A stretch of DNA of 64,000 nucleotides from Diploscapter coronatus (Eukaryota > Nematoda > Chromadorea > Rhabditida > Rhabditidae), in contig OZ038423.1 of NCBI GenBank assembly GCA_964036155.1, positions 30,395,249-30,459,248 on the forward strand, in the 5' to 3' direction. The translations under genes were made by a program, and so were the position numbers. Position 1 is the first letter of the stretch; each line of letters opens with the position of its first letter. This document shows, piece by piece, positions 1-11,871 of this stretch. The notes beneath the pieces were generated by a model that made no database searches, was not told the origin of the DNA, and was given only the letters and a program-made list of their open reading frames with translations.

Positions 1-3000
1 TTTGTTGAAAATTGAACACTTTGATCGAAAATTCCAAACTTTTGATAAGACTTCCATTTTTGTGGTATCATGAGACACGCGTAATTTATGATAAAAGTCA
101 AACCGTTAACATCAGACCGGAAAGGCCTCGTGTTTTTTCGGTCCTTTAAATCTAAACATCTGATTTTTCGCGCACTGCTCACGTGGTCCTGAAACGTATC
201 GAGAAAGACTGGGAACAAATAGGAAACTAAAAGGAAATAGGGGGAATTTTTGTGGAATTTTGGAAGGGATAGAGAAACCTCACATGAGGGAGGAAGGGAA
301 AGTTCACAACCCCTATCGTCGTATTTATTTTATGGCTCATAAAAACTCAGGACCCTGACACAGATCGATCTTCCTTTTCAATGTATAGACCTGAACGAGC
401 ATTTCATAATCCAAAACACTTCCACGCTTTAATATAATACGTGGCTTGATTTTTAACGTTACCTAAAATTACTGAGTAGTCCTCTTAAAAGTGTTATAAC
501 TTCTTTTTTGAACATTTATAAAATGAATTTTTAACACTTACCTAAAAATATGAGGTTTGTAAATTTCATTCGAAGCTACATTTAGGTAATTTATTACACT
601 ATTCAAAATAAAAATTTTCTAATTATCTAGTTATTTTCACTACCTCTAACTAGAATACTCGGGGAAAAGACCCAGCCCATACTTTTTTCAATACTATTTT
701 TAACAATCGAAAATTATATCGACCATTTTTGACCTCGATACAACCATATGATTATTGAACTTTCTTAATTATTACGAAATTCCCTGTAGTCTGTAATTTT
801 GCCTCGTATTTCGTAGCTAGTTATGCCTTTTGTTTTACAGCACTATTTCGCCGTGTAAAGTATTTAAAAAATATATATATATGGTGATTCATTCGTACCA
901 ATACATCAGCAATTTTTATGCGACGTGTTTTACTCGTAAGACAAAAAATGATTGTCCAACAAAACCCCTAGAAGAAAAATGATTGTTGTCCGACAAAAAC
1001 CCCTACTAGAAAAGATTGTACGGACAAAGTCCTGTTCGTCTTTGAAAATGTCCACCTGCTTTTCACGTCGGTTGACGCAAAACTTTCGCTGCTCATTTTT
1101 ACAGACGCGTTTCTTTAAAGGGTCGTCCCAATTTCATTTTCACTGTTGTATGCGAAACTCACGCGTTTGTTTGCAAAACTCTGAAACGCACAAAAAATGG
1201 AAAACGCTTTGTGAACGAATCAACGGACGCGAAGTTTTAGAATGCGAGTAACATCTGGTATTCAGATTGGTGAATTCTCTGAACGGTTTTTTGGAGATTG
1301 GAAAATGTTGAGAATTTGAGTGATTCTTGAAAATAGCTTGATGAAAGTTCAACAATTTGAGAGACTTCTGTAAATCGTGATATTTGTGAAATTTTTGACA
1401 AAATTTCTTCAACGAAAACTTTGAATTTTCTGATCTTTCAGTTAATCTTAACATTTGTAGAAAACTTGTCAAATGTTTAGACATTCGAAATTTGCATAAT
1501 TTAAGATTTCGTGGATAAGTTTTCGGAGAATCCGTGGAAGTTCAAATTCGAAAATTTTCGACCCAGACTTTCAAATTGCTATGACCATTTTCCTTGACGC
1601 GTTCATAATTAATTCCCAATTTTCTCGTTTTCCCTCGCGATTTTAATTTCCTTTTATCTCGTCGAAGAGGATATACTCAGCATTTTGCGTTGGGGCAAAA
1701 TTATGACGCAAAATGTCTCAGTTCTAGAAAAGTGCGAGGCTTCATGGAGGCGGTGAATATATTAAAACCTTTTAGCACTTTCCCCCTTTCCTTTCCCTCC
1801 TTCTGAGCCCTAACGCACCTAACTTTTCCCTTATCATTTTCAAAGCCTTATCAGGGTTTTTTAAGCTGTCACCTCTAAAGTGAACATTCTGAATACGAAT
1901 ACTTTTTCCTCCTAGATTTAAAACCGTATATACTTTTCTCCAAAAATAGAAAGAACACGCTAAATGGTATATGGAGAGAATAGAAAGAAACTCTTACTTT
2001 GTTTCCTAGGAGATCTTACGTCTAACCTTATACTTATCAGTTTAAAGCCTTATCAGTAGACTTTCGATGTCAAATTAAAACGAACGTTTTCTATATAGGC
2101 CTATACTTTTTGAGCCAATTTTGTTTGTTTTTGGTCACATCTTTTTTTTTTTAATATTTTACCGATTTTTAGCTTCGTTGAAATTACTCGATCTTTTTCA
2201 AATTATTAGCACTACTTTACCTCAAAAATAGGCATTTTTAAAAAGGGCCTTTCTGATAATTTTTATCTTTCCAATTTTTCCCTATCGATTTTGGTATCTC
2301 GTGATTTTTCCACCGTTAAATCATTCATCAACCTAGTTTTTCACTCGAGATTTGTTCACTTTTTCCGAAGAAAGTGGTCAAGGCGACATATCGATTTATC
2401 ATTTGTCACATGGAGGGATTTTCTAGTTTCTCAAGGAAACGACCATTTTGGGATAAGTTTCAGAAACCTACTAAGTTTTTGAATTTTCTATTGATAATGT
2501 TACGACAAATTCTCAGAATGGTAGCATAATCAAAAATTATACCTTTGCTCTCGAGGCACAGAAATTTAGTCAAACTTACGTGCATTTTTATCACAAATTC
2601 TGCACTATTGGCACTTCAAAATTCTTTTAAAAGTGGGGTTTCTAAAATATCTTTCAAAATTGTTAGTATATTTTTCAGCATCGATTACGTGACCATTATT
2701 CTTTTAGGTCACTTGAAAAAGTCTTCAAAAATTAGTAAGAAAACCTCCAAAATGACCTAATCTTCTAGTTACTACCCCTTCTAGTCGTTGATCTTATCTT
2801 CACAAATTGCTATGATTCTGAGTCACACTTTTCCCGCGCGTAGGCGCTTATTCATAAAAACTCTAATCATGGCAGATTAGAGAGTGCAGAGACGCAGAGT
2901 GAAAATGAGAGGGGAACAAGAAAAAACAGTGTATGAACTTGAGAAAGGAAAAGGCGGAGATAAGAGAAATAGTACTTGAACTTTAGGAGAGAAAAGTTGT

Positions 3001-3756
3001 GGAAGAAAATAGTGAGTAAAAATGAGAATGAGAGAAAAGAAAAATGATAACAGGTTAGTGCGAGTCACCCCCTACCCTCTTTATGAATTTCCTCCTGAAA
3101 TGGGGAGAGGACTGATAAACACTTTTTCACTTCCTAATTTCGTGAATCTAGTAATTTTCGTCTGATAATTTTTCTTGATGTGAGAAATTTTTCTTATAAG
3201 CGTCATAATATTTGGTCTATCCCCACCAATGAGCATTTTGTTATTTAGAATTCATGACTGACGTAAGATCTTAGAAATTCTCGGATCTATAATTTGAAAT
3301 ATATAAGCTGGTTTTGAACTCGATGCTTTATCATTGCGACTAGTATTTTTTTTTGTTGTAAATTTTATAAATTTATTTCAGTCTTTTCTACGCTATCTTT
3401 TATCATATCATTTGATTTCCATAGCTTTGAAGAAATGTAGTTTTTCTGGGAAAATTCGAATTTGAATATTTCAGTCGGTTTTTATGTCTATGTTTTGATA
3501 CTTGGCGCTGATTTCAACAACTTTGAAAAAGCGTAGTTTTTCGTGAGAAAATTAGCAGTGAATTAGCAGCAACTTGCAAATTTTCCCGCTGTGTAGCTGT
3601 AAATTCTGACCACTTTTCTCGCCCTATTAGAGTGATTTTAAAACATTGCTAAATCGACTGATAGTGACGAATTATCGACTGGACACTTTGTTACATTTTT
3701 CAAAATCCCCGCGAAAGTTGCATTTCTTTATCATTTCTCGAATTCCACTATTCGTG
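1..3756. other. Intergenic region, no gene recognised
   Basis: AT-rich sequence 5' of the REXO1 homologue. The open frames here (for example 952-1251 + and 2877-3068 -) have no family resemblance, no GC-rich exon composition and no splice-linked partners. It holds a degenerate tandem repeat near 942-1035, a purine-rich stretch at about 2877-3060 containing AAATAGT cores, and two pairs of GATA-type sites (CTTATCA near 1830-1855 and 2033-2055). The last 100 bases before 3757 may be 5' UTR. Any promoter for the downstream gene must lie here but cannot be delimited. Confidence 0.6.
942..1035 (+). repeat. Degenerate tandem repeat, about 33 bp unit
   Basis: Two similar units (about 942-973 and 975-1008) each read roughly AAAAATGATTG, then TCC(A/G)ACAAAA, then CCCCTA. 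A third, more decayed unit follows (GATTGTACGGACAAAGTCC). It lies in non-coding sequence and I see no further copies in the window. Confidence 0.5.
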
Positions 3757-6700
3757 ATGGCTTATTCTCCGATGGATTTAAATCTTGGTACTTCAGCACC
3801 TTGCTACCAAATGTACCATATTCCGTACGATTCTCCTCCTCTTGTGCAGGCAGAGGTCAAAGTCGCCCCATATGGGTCTCAAAACTCTGGTATTCATACC
3901 CAGTGCTACCACCATCAACCTGCCCACCAGTTCCATTCCTATTACGAGTATCCTTTTGAGGGTCCATCTATGTATTGCCAGGCTCAATCCCACTGCAGCC
4001 ATTACCATCAGCCCCATTCTACTCACTCCGGTCCCATATTCTATGAGCAAAAAGGTGGCACTACCTACTTTCACCACATTCCCCAGATGCCCAGTCCGAC
4101 TCATTCTGTTGAGTCGACTGGGTCATCGTCTGGTAGCTGTGGCTCCTGGAGCCCATCGCATGGGTCCCCAAGTCCCACTCATTTCTGGCCAAGCATCCAG
4201 GATCTGGCCTACGACAACAAGGAGAATGGTAGTCGTTTGATCTTTTTTTGTTTTTTTTTTTTTTTTAGAAATTTTCGAAATTGTTAAAATAAAGAGAAAA
4301 CCCTTGAAGTTAGAATAGCAAAATAGTATTTTTTTTTTGTCTTTTTTTCGATTTTTCAAATTTGCTAAAATCAAAAATCTAGGCGTCTCTCACTTGACGA
4401 ACCTTCACGGCTCGAAACTCGCGAATGTGTCTATTGGCTCGGGGGAAAGGCGCTTGCCACAGACGGAGAACGAGATCTACAGTGCAATCAGGCAGATGCG
4501 ACTCTCGGAGAATCAGCTCATCGAGAATTGGTAGGGCAATTTGAAAAGAGCGACAATCTTCTTCGACTTGTCTTTGAAAATAAAAAAAATAGAAGAGCGG
4601 TTTTATAATAAACATGTTAAACTTATATCAAAATAGTTTCCTTTATTATCTTGAAAGAACGATATATCTTTAGAAGAGTAGGGTTTAAAAACAACAAAAT
4701 ATATATTTTCAAAAAATTGAGCAAGCCCTGAAAATAGACGAAATTACGATTTGTTTTTTTTTATTTTTGAAATTTCAGCTACCCTCATTGGGAAGACGCT
4801 TCGAAGCTCAAAGCCAAAATCCAGCCATCCGAGTTCGATCTCAAGCTCAAGAGGAAGCTCTACGCTGAGCATGACGGTGAGAATGTTCATTTATAAAAAT
4901 CAAAATGAATATTTTAACAAAAAAACGATAGAAATCCACAAATTTCAATTTTTTCCGTTTTTACTTCAAAACATTCTAATTTCTAAAATCGTAAAAAATA
5001 TATTCTTTTGGAAATTAAATTTTAAAAATGGCTAAGATGAAACTTTTTTTGCAGATCTGACCCGAAGCTGTTGTCGTTGCGGGACGGTGTTCCGATTGCT
5101 CCAAAATGAGGATGGATCGAAGACCGTGGCGAAGGATGCGTGCAAATATCACGGCAGAAAGAAGATGCTGGCTAGCTGGAGGAGAGGAGGTTAGATTTCG
5201 GAGATTCATTTTTTGAAGTTAGGAAAGTTATGGGATTTGGTCATTTACTGATGCTGTAGATAATGACGAGATAATAAAAATTCGATCTTTCATTTGATGA
5301 TGAGCTTTCTTTGTAATCTATCGTCGAAGGCTTGCATTTTGATCATCAAATTTTTAGATTTCATAAGGGCATCTTTTAAACTTAGGGAGAAAAATACTCT
5401 TCTCCTAAAAATGCTTCAAATTTCTGAAGCGTATAAACTTACAAAATGTCTTTTTTCATTATTAAAGGCCGGAACATCAGCACATTGAATCTATTTCTTT
5501 CTGAAAGCTAAAAAGTATTCTTGAAACTTACAAAAACCAAGAGTTAAAAAAAGTGATTGCTTTATTTTCAGAAGGCCCCCGAGCCCGAGTGCCGGAGTGT
5601 TGCCAGGACCCGAATCAGCCCTGCATGATGGCCGAGAAGCACGTCTTCGACACACTGCCCGCCTATTCTCTGACAGAGTTCGTCGAGTCGCCCAAGCCCA
5701 TCAGCAACGTCGATGACAGGAGTCGCAAGGTTAGAAAGTTTTTAAAAGTTTCAAAAATTTGGAGAAAAAACTAAAAGATTTTAAGAAAACTCAGAAGATA
5801 TAGGTGGAAGATTTTAGAGAAGTTCGAAAGATATAACGGAAAATTTTTGAGAAAGTTGACAAATATGAAAATTTTGTATGAAAAATTGGAAGAAGTAGAG
5901 AATTTTTGAAGCAAATTGAAAGAAAATAGGATTTTTATAGGAATTATTGCTTTTGAAAATTTACCGCTTTTTTATCTTTAGATCTACGCCCTGGACTGTG
6001 AAATGGTGTACACGATGGATGGGCCAGCTCTGGCGAGAGTCACCGTAGTGGACATTCACAGTAAGAATTTGCAAAAATTTTGGGGAATTTAAAGATATTT
6101 TGAAGAAGGAATAATCTCGCAGAACTAATCTACTCCTGATATTTCCTTGAAAATCAAATTTGACTTTTGAAAAATACAAAAGGTATTGGGAAAAAATCAT
6201 TATTTGAAATTTTTGCAGACAACCCCAAACTGGACGAGATCGTCCGACCCCCCAGCGAAGTGATCGACTGCAATACCAAGTACTCGGGAATCACGATGGA
6301 CATGATTCAAAAGGCCACTGAGACACTGACCTCGGTTAGTTTAGAGGTTTTTGAAGTTTCCTGGGTATCAGCGAATTTCGAGTTTCAAATTTTGTTGAAA
6401 TTTATTTTCAAACTTGGAAAAATCGATTTTTTCAGATCCAATCACGTTTATTCGAGTTCATCAACTCGGAGACGATTCTAATCGGTCACAGTCTCGAGTC
6501 CGACCTCAAAACTCTCCGGATCATCCATTCAAATGTCGTCGACACGGCCGTGCTCTTCATGGGGTTTGTTTTTCACCGATTTGTTTCTTCTTTGAAATTG
6601 CAAGTTTCGAAAATTCCAATAAAATTTTCCACTTTCAGAGGTCGTCCCCAAAAGCCGTCTCTCGCAAACCTGGCCTCGGACCTCCTCATGCGATTCATTC

Positions 6701-6960
6701 AGCAGGACGGTGAGAATTTTTTAATTTTATAAGAATTCAAATCTTCACTCGGCCTCAAATTTTCAAGATATCATTTTTAAAATAACAAATTTCGAAAGAA
6801 CCATAACTTTCCTAAATTAGAAAGAAAAAACGAATGTTCGAGAATTTGAATTTTTCTATTTTCAGAGCCTGGCCAAGTGGGTCACAGCTCGCTGGAAGAC
6901 TCGATCGTGTGCATGGACCTCGTTCTTCTGAAGATCGGCTTCAAGAAACGTGCCATTTGA
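3757..6960 (+). CDS. REXO1-type RNA exonuclease (DEDDh 3'-5' exonuclease)
   Basis: Ten exons: 3757-4228, 4383-4530, 4779-4876, 5055-5189, 5572-5729, 5982-6060, 6219-6334, 6436-6563, 6639-6709, 6866-6960 (499 aa). The first exon is low-complexity, rich in His, Pro, Ser and Tyr. A basic stretch follows, with the REXO1-like phrase SENQLIENCYP. Next comes a Cys/His cluster (CCRCG, CKYH, CCQDPNQPCMMAEKHV) typical of this family. The exonuclease domain has DEDD motifs: ALDCEMV (D, E), GHSLESDLKTL (D) and HSSLED (H and D). The family trims 3' ends of RNAs such as 5S rRNA and tRNA in the nucleus. That role is inferred from homology. I chose the start at 3757 (MAYSPMDLN); an in-frame upstream ATG at 3646 gives an unconvincing extension. 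A C. elegans counterpart is, from memory, Y56A3A.33. Confidence 0.9.
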
Positions 6961-7652
6961 GCGAAAATCTCGGATTTCTGAAAACTTTCACCTCTCAAAG
7001 TTCACTTTCATGTACAAGTTGAAGTGATTAGTCTGTAGTTGAGTTGTCTTTATCGGACCACTTTGCTAATTACCGTAATCTGAGTATTCTGTGCTGTACC
7101 TCCAGTCGGCTTTCCTGTTCTATCTTCCATCATGTCCTGAAATTTCTGCTAATTGACAAGTTGACTTTGGTATTGAGGAAGACTCTAAATTTGTACTCCT
7201 TGAAAATCAGCCCCGCTGCTAAATTCAGCAATGGAGTTCATTTTCAGAAATATCGATTTCTTGAATTTTTCTCGTAGAATAATGCGCAGGGTATTTGGCT
7301 TGTAGGCTGGCAAAGCTGTATGATATTTACTCGTAGTCTCTGTTACGATTGTACGCTCTTATTTTTCTGTATTTATTCGAATTCGTGTTTTTTCATAATT
7401 TATTCTCAAGTTTTTGGTCTGTGATGATCTCTAAAAGCCGTATTTTCGTCGGGAAAATTCCGGAAGATACGGTTCCAGGCAATGCTCTTGTCATAACTAA
7501 TAAAAACGAATTGTTATGTTTTCTTGAAAAATTAGAAGTTTGAATGCTTCGCGAAATACCTTTGTTGTCATTTTCAGCTTTTTGCTTTTTGAAAATGTTA
7601 AATTTTCGAGAAAAAATAGATGATGGGTAGAGTGGGTGAATTTTTCCAGAAC
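6961..7652. other. Spacer between REXO1 homologue and acylglycerol kinase
   Basis: AT-rich 692 bp holding the 3' UTR of the upstream gene and ending in a strong splice acceptor (TTTTTCCAG, ending 7649) four bases before the next ATG. I see no open frame worth calling. Confidence 0.55.
7641..7649 (+). promoter_or_regulatory. Probable trans-splice acceptor for the acylglycerol kinase mRNA
   Basis: TTTTTCCAG sits directly before AACATGGCC, with no upstream exon in frame. In nematodes such a site normally receives a spliced leader. Whether SL1 or SL2 is used cannot be read from the sequence. Confidence 0.5.
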
Positions 7653-8515
7653 ATGGCCAAAGTTCTTGAGCGGGTCCAGAAGATAGGGAAAACCCTATGG
7701 GAGCACAAAAAGAAGACCGCTTTCGCCGGCTTCCTGGTCTACTTGGGAGCAGACTACGCGAGGCGATGGCACTTGTAAGTGGGAGAAAACGCAAAAAAAA
7801 AACATTTTGGAAAAGAGGATTCTAGAACATTTTCTAGAAACTCAGAAGGAATGCAATTTGTGGGTTTTAAAAAATTGAAAACTGCAAGAATATAATTTCG
7901 ATTGGAGTTACTCGAAATAAACAAGATCAAATTGAAAAACTTCAGAAACCAAAAAATCCGCACGGTCTACGCAGCGGAGGCGATCAAATTCGGGCAGATG
8001 CCGATTTCTCGTTAGTTTCAAAGGATATTTTAATTTCCAGGGGCATATTTCAAAAATAAATTCGAAAAAATTTTAAAAATAAGGAATAATCAAGGTTTTA
8101 AAAAAGAAATATGATTTTTCAGCCGAGGAAAAGCCGCGTCGTGTTCTGGTTTTGGCTAACGTCACGGCTAACGGGAGGCACTGCTACGACGATTTCGTGA
8201 AGAACGCTCTCCCTCTGTTGCATTTGGCCGGTTTGCAGGTCGATATTGTCAAGGTATTTCTTTCTTTAAAAAATAAGAAAAAAATGGAATTTGAAACAAA
8301 TTTAGGCCGAAAGCGAAACCCAGCTAGAGGCGCTCGCTTCGGCGATGGACAAAAATGACGCAGACGCGGTTTATGTGGTTGGGGGCGATGGGACGATCGA
8401 CCGAGTGGTGACGGGCATTTGCAAAAATCGGTGGGTTTCGAGAAATTGGAAAATGAAATTTTTGGAAACGAATAAGTTCTTTAGTTACCTCGTATATAAA
8501 TAAAATGAAAAAAAA

Positions 8516-8546
<31 letters not shown>

Positions 8547-11119
8547 CAGTGACAAATCACTCCCGATCGGCGTTTTTCCGGGAGGCTATGACAGTCTGAC
8601 GCTCAAACGGCTGGTGCCCCATGTTTTCGGTGGGTTTCAGGAAAGGGTTATTTGGATTTGATCATGCTCCAATTAGTCGAGCCAAAAAGTCCCTCTGTAA
8701 AAGAAAACTTTCAATTGAATTTCTATGCTTCAAAGCAATGCTATTTGGACTAGACCAGGTTTTCAATAGTCTTGTTAGATTTTGTACAAGAACAATTTTA
8801 TTTTCAAGTGAATTTTCGTGTTCAAGCAAATTTTATTAAGATCTATTCAAACTCGAAGTAAACGGACCAGATTTGTTTGTTATTGTACAAATCCAATTAA
8901 ACCCCTATGTTTCACCAAAACTTTTATCGATCTTTTTTTAATGAAAACCGATAAGATTTGCCTTTGATCAAATTTCCAAAAAATAATTCCAGAATCAACT
9001 TCCGACGTGCGTCGTTACTGCGAGAGTGCGATGGCTCTGATCGAGGAGCAGAAGAGGCAAATCGCTGCCTTTGAATTTTCTGTGGTATGTTTCTAAATAA
9101 AACATTAAATTATACAACAAATATTTAGCAAAAACCAATTGAATCAATTTTTCAGACTGACGAACCAGAAAGTCTGCATTACGGAATCGGCGACGTCGGT
9201 GCGGGCTGGTACAGGAAAATCGAGGACAGAAGACAGAAGCTGTGGTATTTCGGCGCTTTAAAGAGACGATGGGCCTACATCTGGGAGATGATCAAGGTTG
9301 GTGTCCTATATTTACGGATGAATGACGGACAAGACTTTTTTCCTTTCCCTATGCTCCCCACCTTAAACTTTTCCTAATATTTGTTTGTAAATACAGATGG
9401 CCATCAAGGTTCACAAAAATAAAAATAAAACGACTAGCAAATTTCTGTGAGAAAATTACAATTAAAAAAACTTTTTCAGAGTTCCCCTGAAATAATTGAG
9501 GCCGACGTGGTCTATACTGAAGCATGCGCCGGCTGCAACACTTGCCGATCGGCCACACCCACTCAGCCAGTGGTCGTCTGGAGATGGTGGCACGTTCTCA
9601 CGGGCACCCCGAGATATAAGCAGATTGGGGGTAGGTTCAACAGATTTGTAAAATGAGAACAACTTGATGATAATAATTTTATGAGGCATGCTTCATTAGT
9701 TTTATATAAAATAAAGGAGGACAAGCAAATCGCGAGGGTGGGTTTGAAAATTGAACAAAATTTGATAAAGTATAATTGTTGGTGAAACTCTTTCAGAAGT
9801 TTGAAAAGAAATGGTATCTTGATTTTAATAAAGAAAAACAGCTATTTAGGATATGTTGCGAAGAGCTTTGAAAAGTAAAAGATTAGGATATTTTTGATTA
9901 TGATACCCTACCGTGAAGCTATTTAAAAATTCAATAAAAAGCGAGAGAAAACATTTGGATTACTTTAAATATTCAGAAAAGACCAAGGACTACTCGAACA
10001 TCGTTAATGAGAACTGCGGTCAGGCTCACGAAGTCCAAGTCAGAGGGACCGATTTGCTGATTGAAAACGAGCAAACTGAGGAGGTTCGTTGGTTGTTCTT
10101 GTTTTTTTTTTTTTTAATTTTAAATTTACGAATGGAAATTGAATAATTCTGCAAATTTAAAAAGACTTTTGGATACTCTTTGAAGCATATTTGAGCAATT
10201 TGCTTGAATTTTAAATCATGTTCAACCTATTCTTGCTCTTAGTTCAACCCGACGGTTCTACAAATTTAAAATGCATTTTAAGATATTTTGAGACATTAAA
10301 AGTCCTGAATTTTCATTTCTAGGAATCGTCCCGCCTACGTCTGCGCGTCGGTGGAAAGCCGTCCAGGTTCAACACGATTTCCGAGGGAATGGCCAGATGT
10401 AGTGAGGTTAGAAATTTATTCCAATTGAAAAAATAATCTAGAGTATAGCCTCTCCCCTAAAATGCCTTATTCTGGTTAAAGTTTGCCTTGGTCCTGGGCA
10501 AATGTGTCCACTTGTCTAATTTGATGTTTTCCTCAGAATAAAGTCGGCTCGAGCACCAATCCGAATTTCTACTCGACAGATGTTCTGGCGAATTCGGTGA
10601 CTGTGAAATTCAACAAAATGCCGGTGAGAAATGAAACTAACTTAAAGTATTTTATTTCCCGTAATTTACCGTCGTCTAACGAAGCTTCACGTATCGAAGA
10701 GCATAAGAGCACTTCAAATATTTCCTAAACTTATCTTAAATATTCTGAATTTAAAGATCTGGATTATACATAACTTGAAGCAATTTTGATCGGTATTTCA
10801 ATTTCTCAACGTTTACACAAATATTAAAAGCATTGTCATAAATTCGCATGGCCATTATTCGAAGTTAGTTTCTCTTTGAATCATAACACCTTTCATAATG
10901 TTTCAATGGGATATATGGAGTATTTTAAAACTTATTTTAAAAGTCCAAATTTTGAAAATAAAAATTCATTTTCAGGATTCGATCAATTCGCTGCATGTTT
11001 CGTCGGACGAGCGGAAATTCGAGGGTCTGACTGAAAAGCCAGTGAAAATGCAGACGACGAGAAAACTGCTCGAATTCTACCTCCCCAACAAGCTTCGATA
11101 CGACCTGATCAATTTGTAA
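7653..11119 (+). CDS. Acylglycerol kinase (AGK), mitochondrial lipid kinase
   Basis: Twelve exons: 7653-7774, 7946-8010, 8123-8253, 8306-8430, 8550-8629, 8993-9084, 9156-9296, 9480-9630, 9977-10083, 10323-10406, 10537-10623, 10976-11119 (442 aa; human AGK is about 420). The N-terminus has a hydrophobic stretch (TAFAGFLVYLGADYA), as in AGK, which is anchored to mitochondrial membranes. The diacylglycerol-kinase catalytic domain shows LPLLHLAGLQVDIVK and the nucleotide-binding VVGGDGTIDRVVTG. Downstream, GAGWYRKIEDRRQKLWYFG and a CAGCNTC Cys motif match AGK rather than other DAG kinases. The family phosphorylates mono- and diacylglycerol, and vertebrate AGK is also a TIM22 subunit. Oddity: where AGK usually has a PLGE-type phrase, this protein reads FPGGYDSL. 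It lies 692 bp after the REXO1 homologue on the same strand, so co-transcription is possible but unproven. Confidence 0.9.
8515..8538 (+). repeat. (AT)n microsatellite in acylglycerol kinase intron 5
   Basis: An uninterrupted AT dinucleotide run about 24 bp long, lying about 12 bp before the splice acceptor at 8549. Its length is likely polymorphic. Confidence 0.8.
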
Positions 11120-11871
11120 GGTAAGAAAACAGTCCAGAAGTTCCCAGAATTAATGAAAATCAAGGATTTGTCTTTGTGAAAAGAATGTAGTGTTCTAGAA
11201 CATAACTTTTAGAATTTGAAAGATTAAAGAATTTTGCCGGAAATGAATTAAAATGGTGTTCTAGAATTGGTTTTTTTTAGAATTTGGTTCTAAAATAGAG
11301 ATATTTTCTGGTCTTTTTGACAGAATTTCCTAGATTTTCATGAATTTTGAAAATTCAAAATACAGGTCCCGCCCCTCGCCAGGTCAAGCTAGGCTGAGTT
11401 TTATAGAAATTTTCTAGAATTTAGCTTTTTAAAGTAGAATTGTTTAGAAAATTTATTTCTTGCAAATTTTATTGTTCCTTGTTGAAAAATGAACTATTGA
11501 AAATTTGAAACTCACTTTTTTGTTAAAGACCACCCGTATTCTGTGCTTGTGCTGTAGCTAATTGTAGTCAACTATTGCATGAAATAAATTAGGAGCATAT
11601 AAATAACTGCCCTGGCTTTGCGGTGAGCGTGGCCTAACTCTGTCTCTAACCTTTATGTGATAAAAGATGAGAGAAAGGCAGAGTATATCGATTGTAATTA
11701 TTGACCACACCCATTTCAAGTCCAGGCTATAGGAAGGTAAAAATTGAAAATTTGAGCTGAATTTTTGAAATGTTTTACGTTAAAAATAGCACGAATCTGC
11801 AAATGTGTTGAGAGAAATGCGAAAAAAATCAAATTTTTGAAAAGGCTTATTTTCGATTTTCCAAGGAATTT
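11120..11871. other. 3' spacer between convergent genes
   Basis: Between the stop of the acylglycerol kinase (+) and the stop of the MAM-domain gene (-). It contains a + strand AATAAA at 11583-11588, a plausible poly(A) signal about 465 bp after the kinase stop. On the - strand, TTTATT near 11453 could serve the MAM gene. No coding potential is apparent. Confidence 0.55.
11583..11588 (+). terminator. Candidate poly(A) signal of the acylglycerol kinase gene
   Basis: AATAAA within GAAATAAATTAGG, the first clear hexamer downstream of the stop codon at 11117-11119. Confidence 0.4.

Noticed and set aside
3646..3756. Upstream in-frame ATG extending the REXO1 homologue by 37 residues
   Set aside because: The extension is AT-rich, composition differs from the rest, and the ATG at 3757 starts a well-composed segment. 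I kept 3757 but cannot exclude the longer form.
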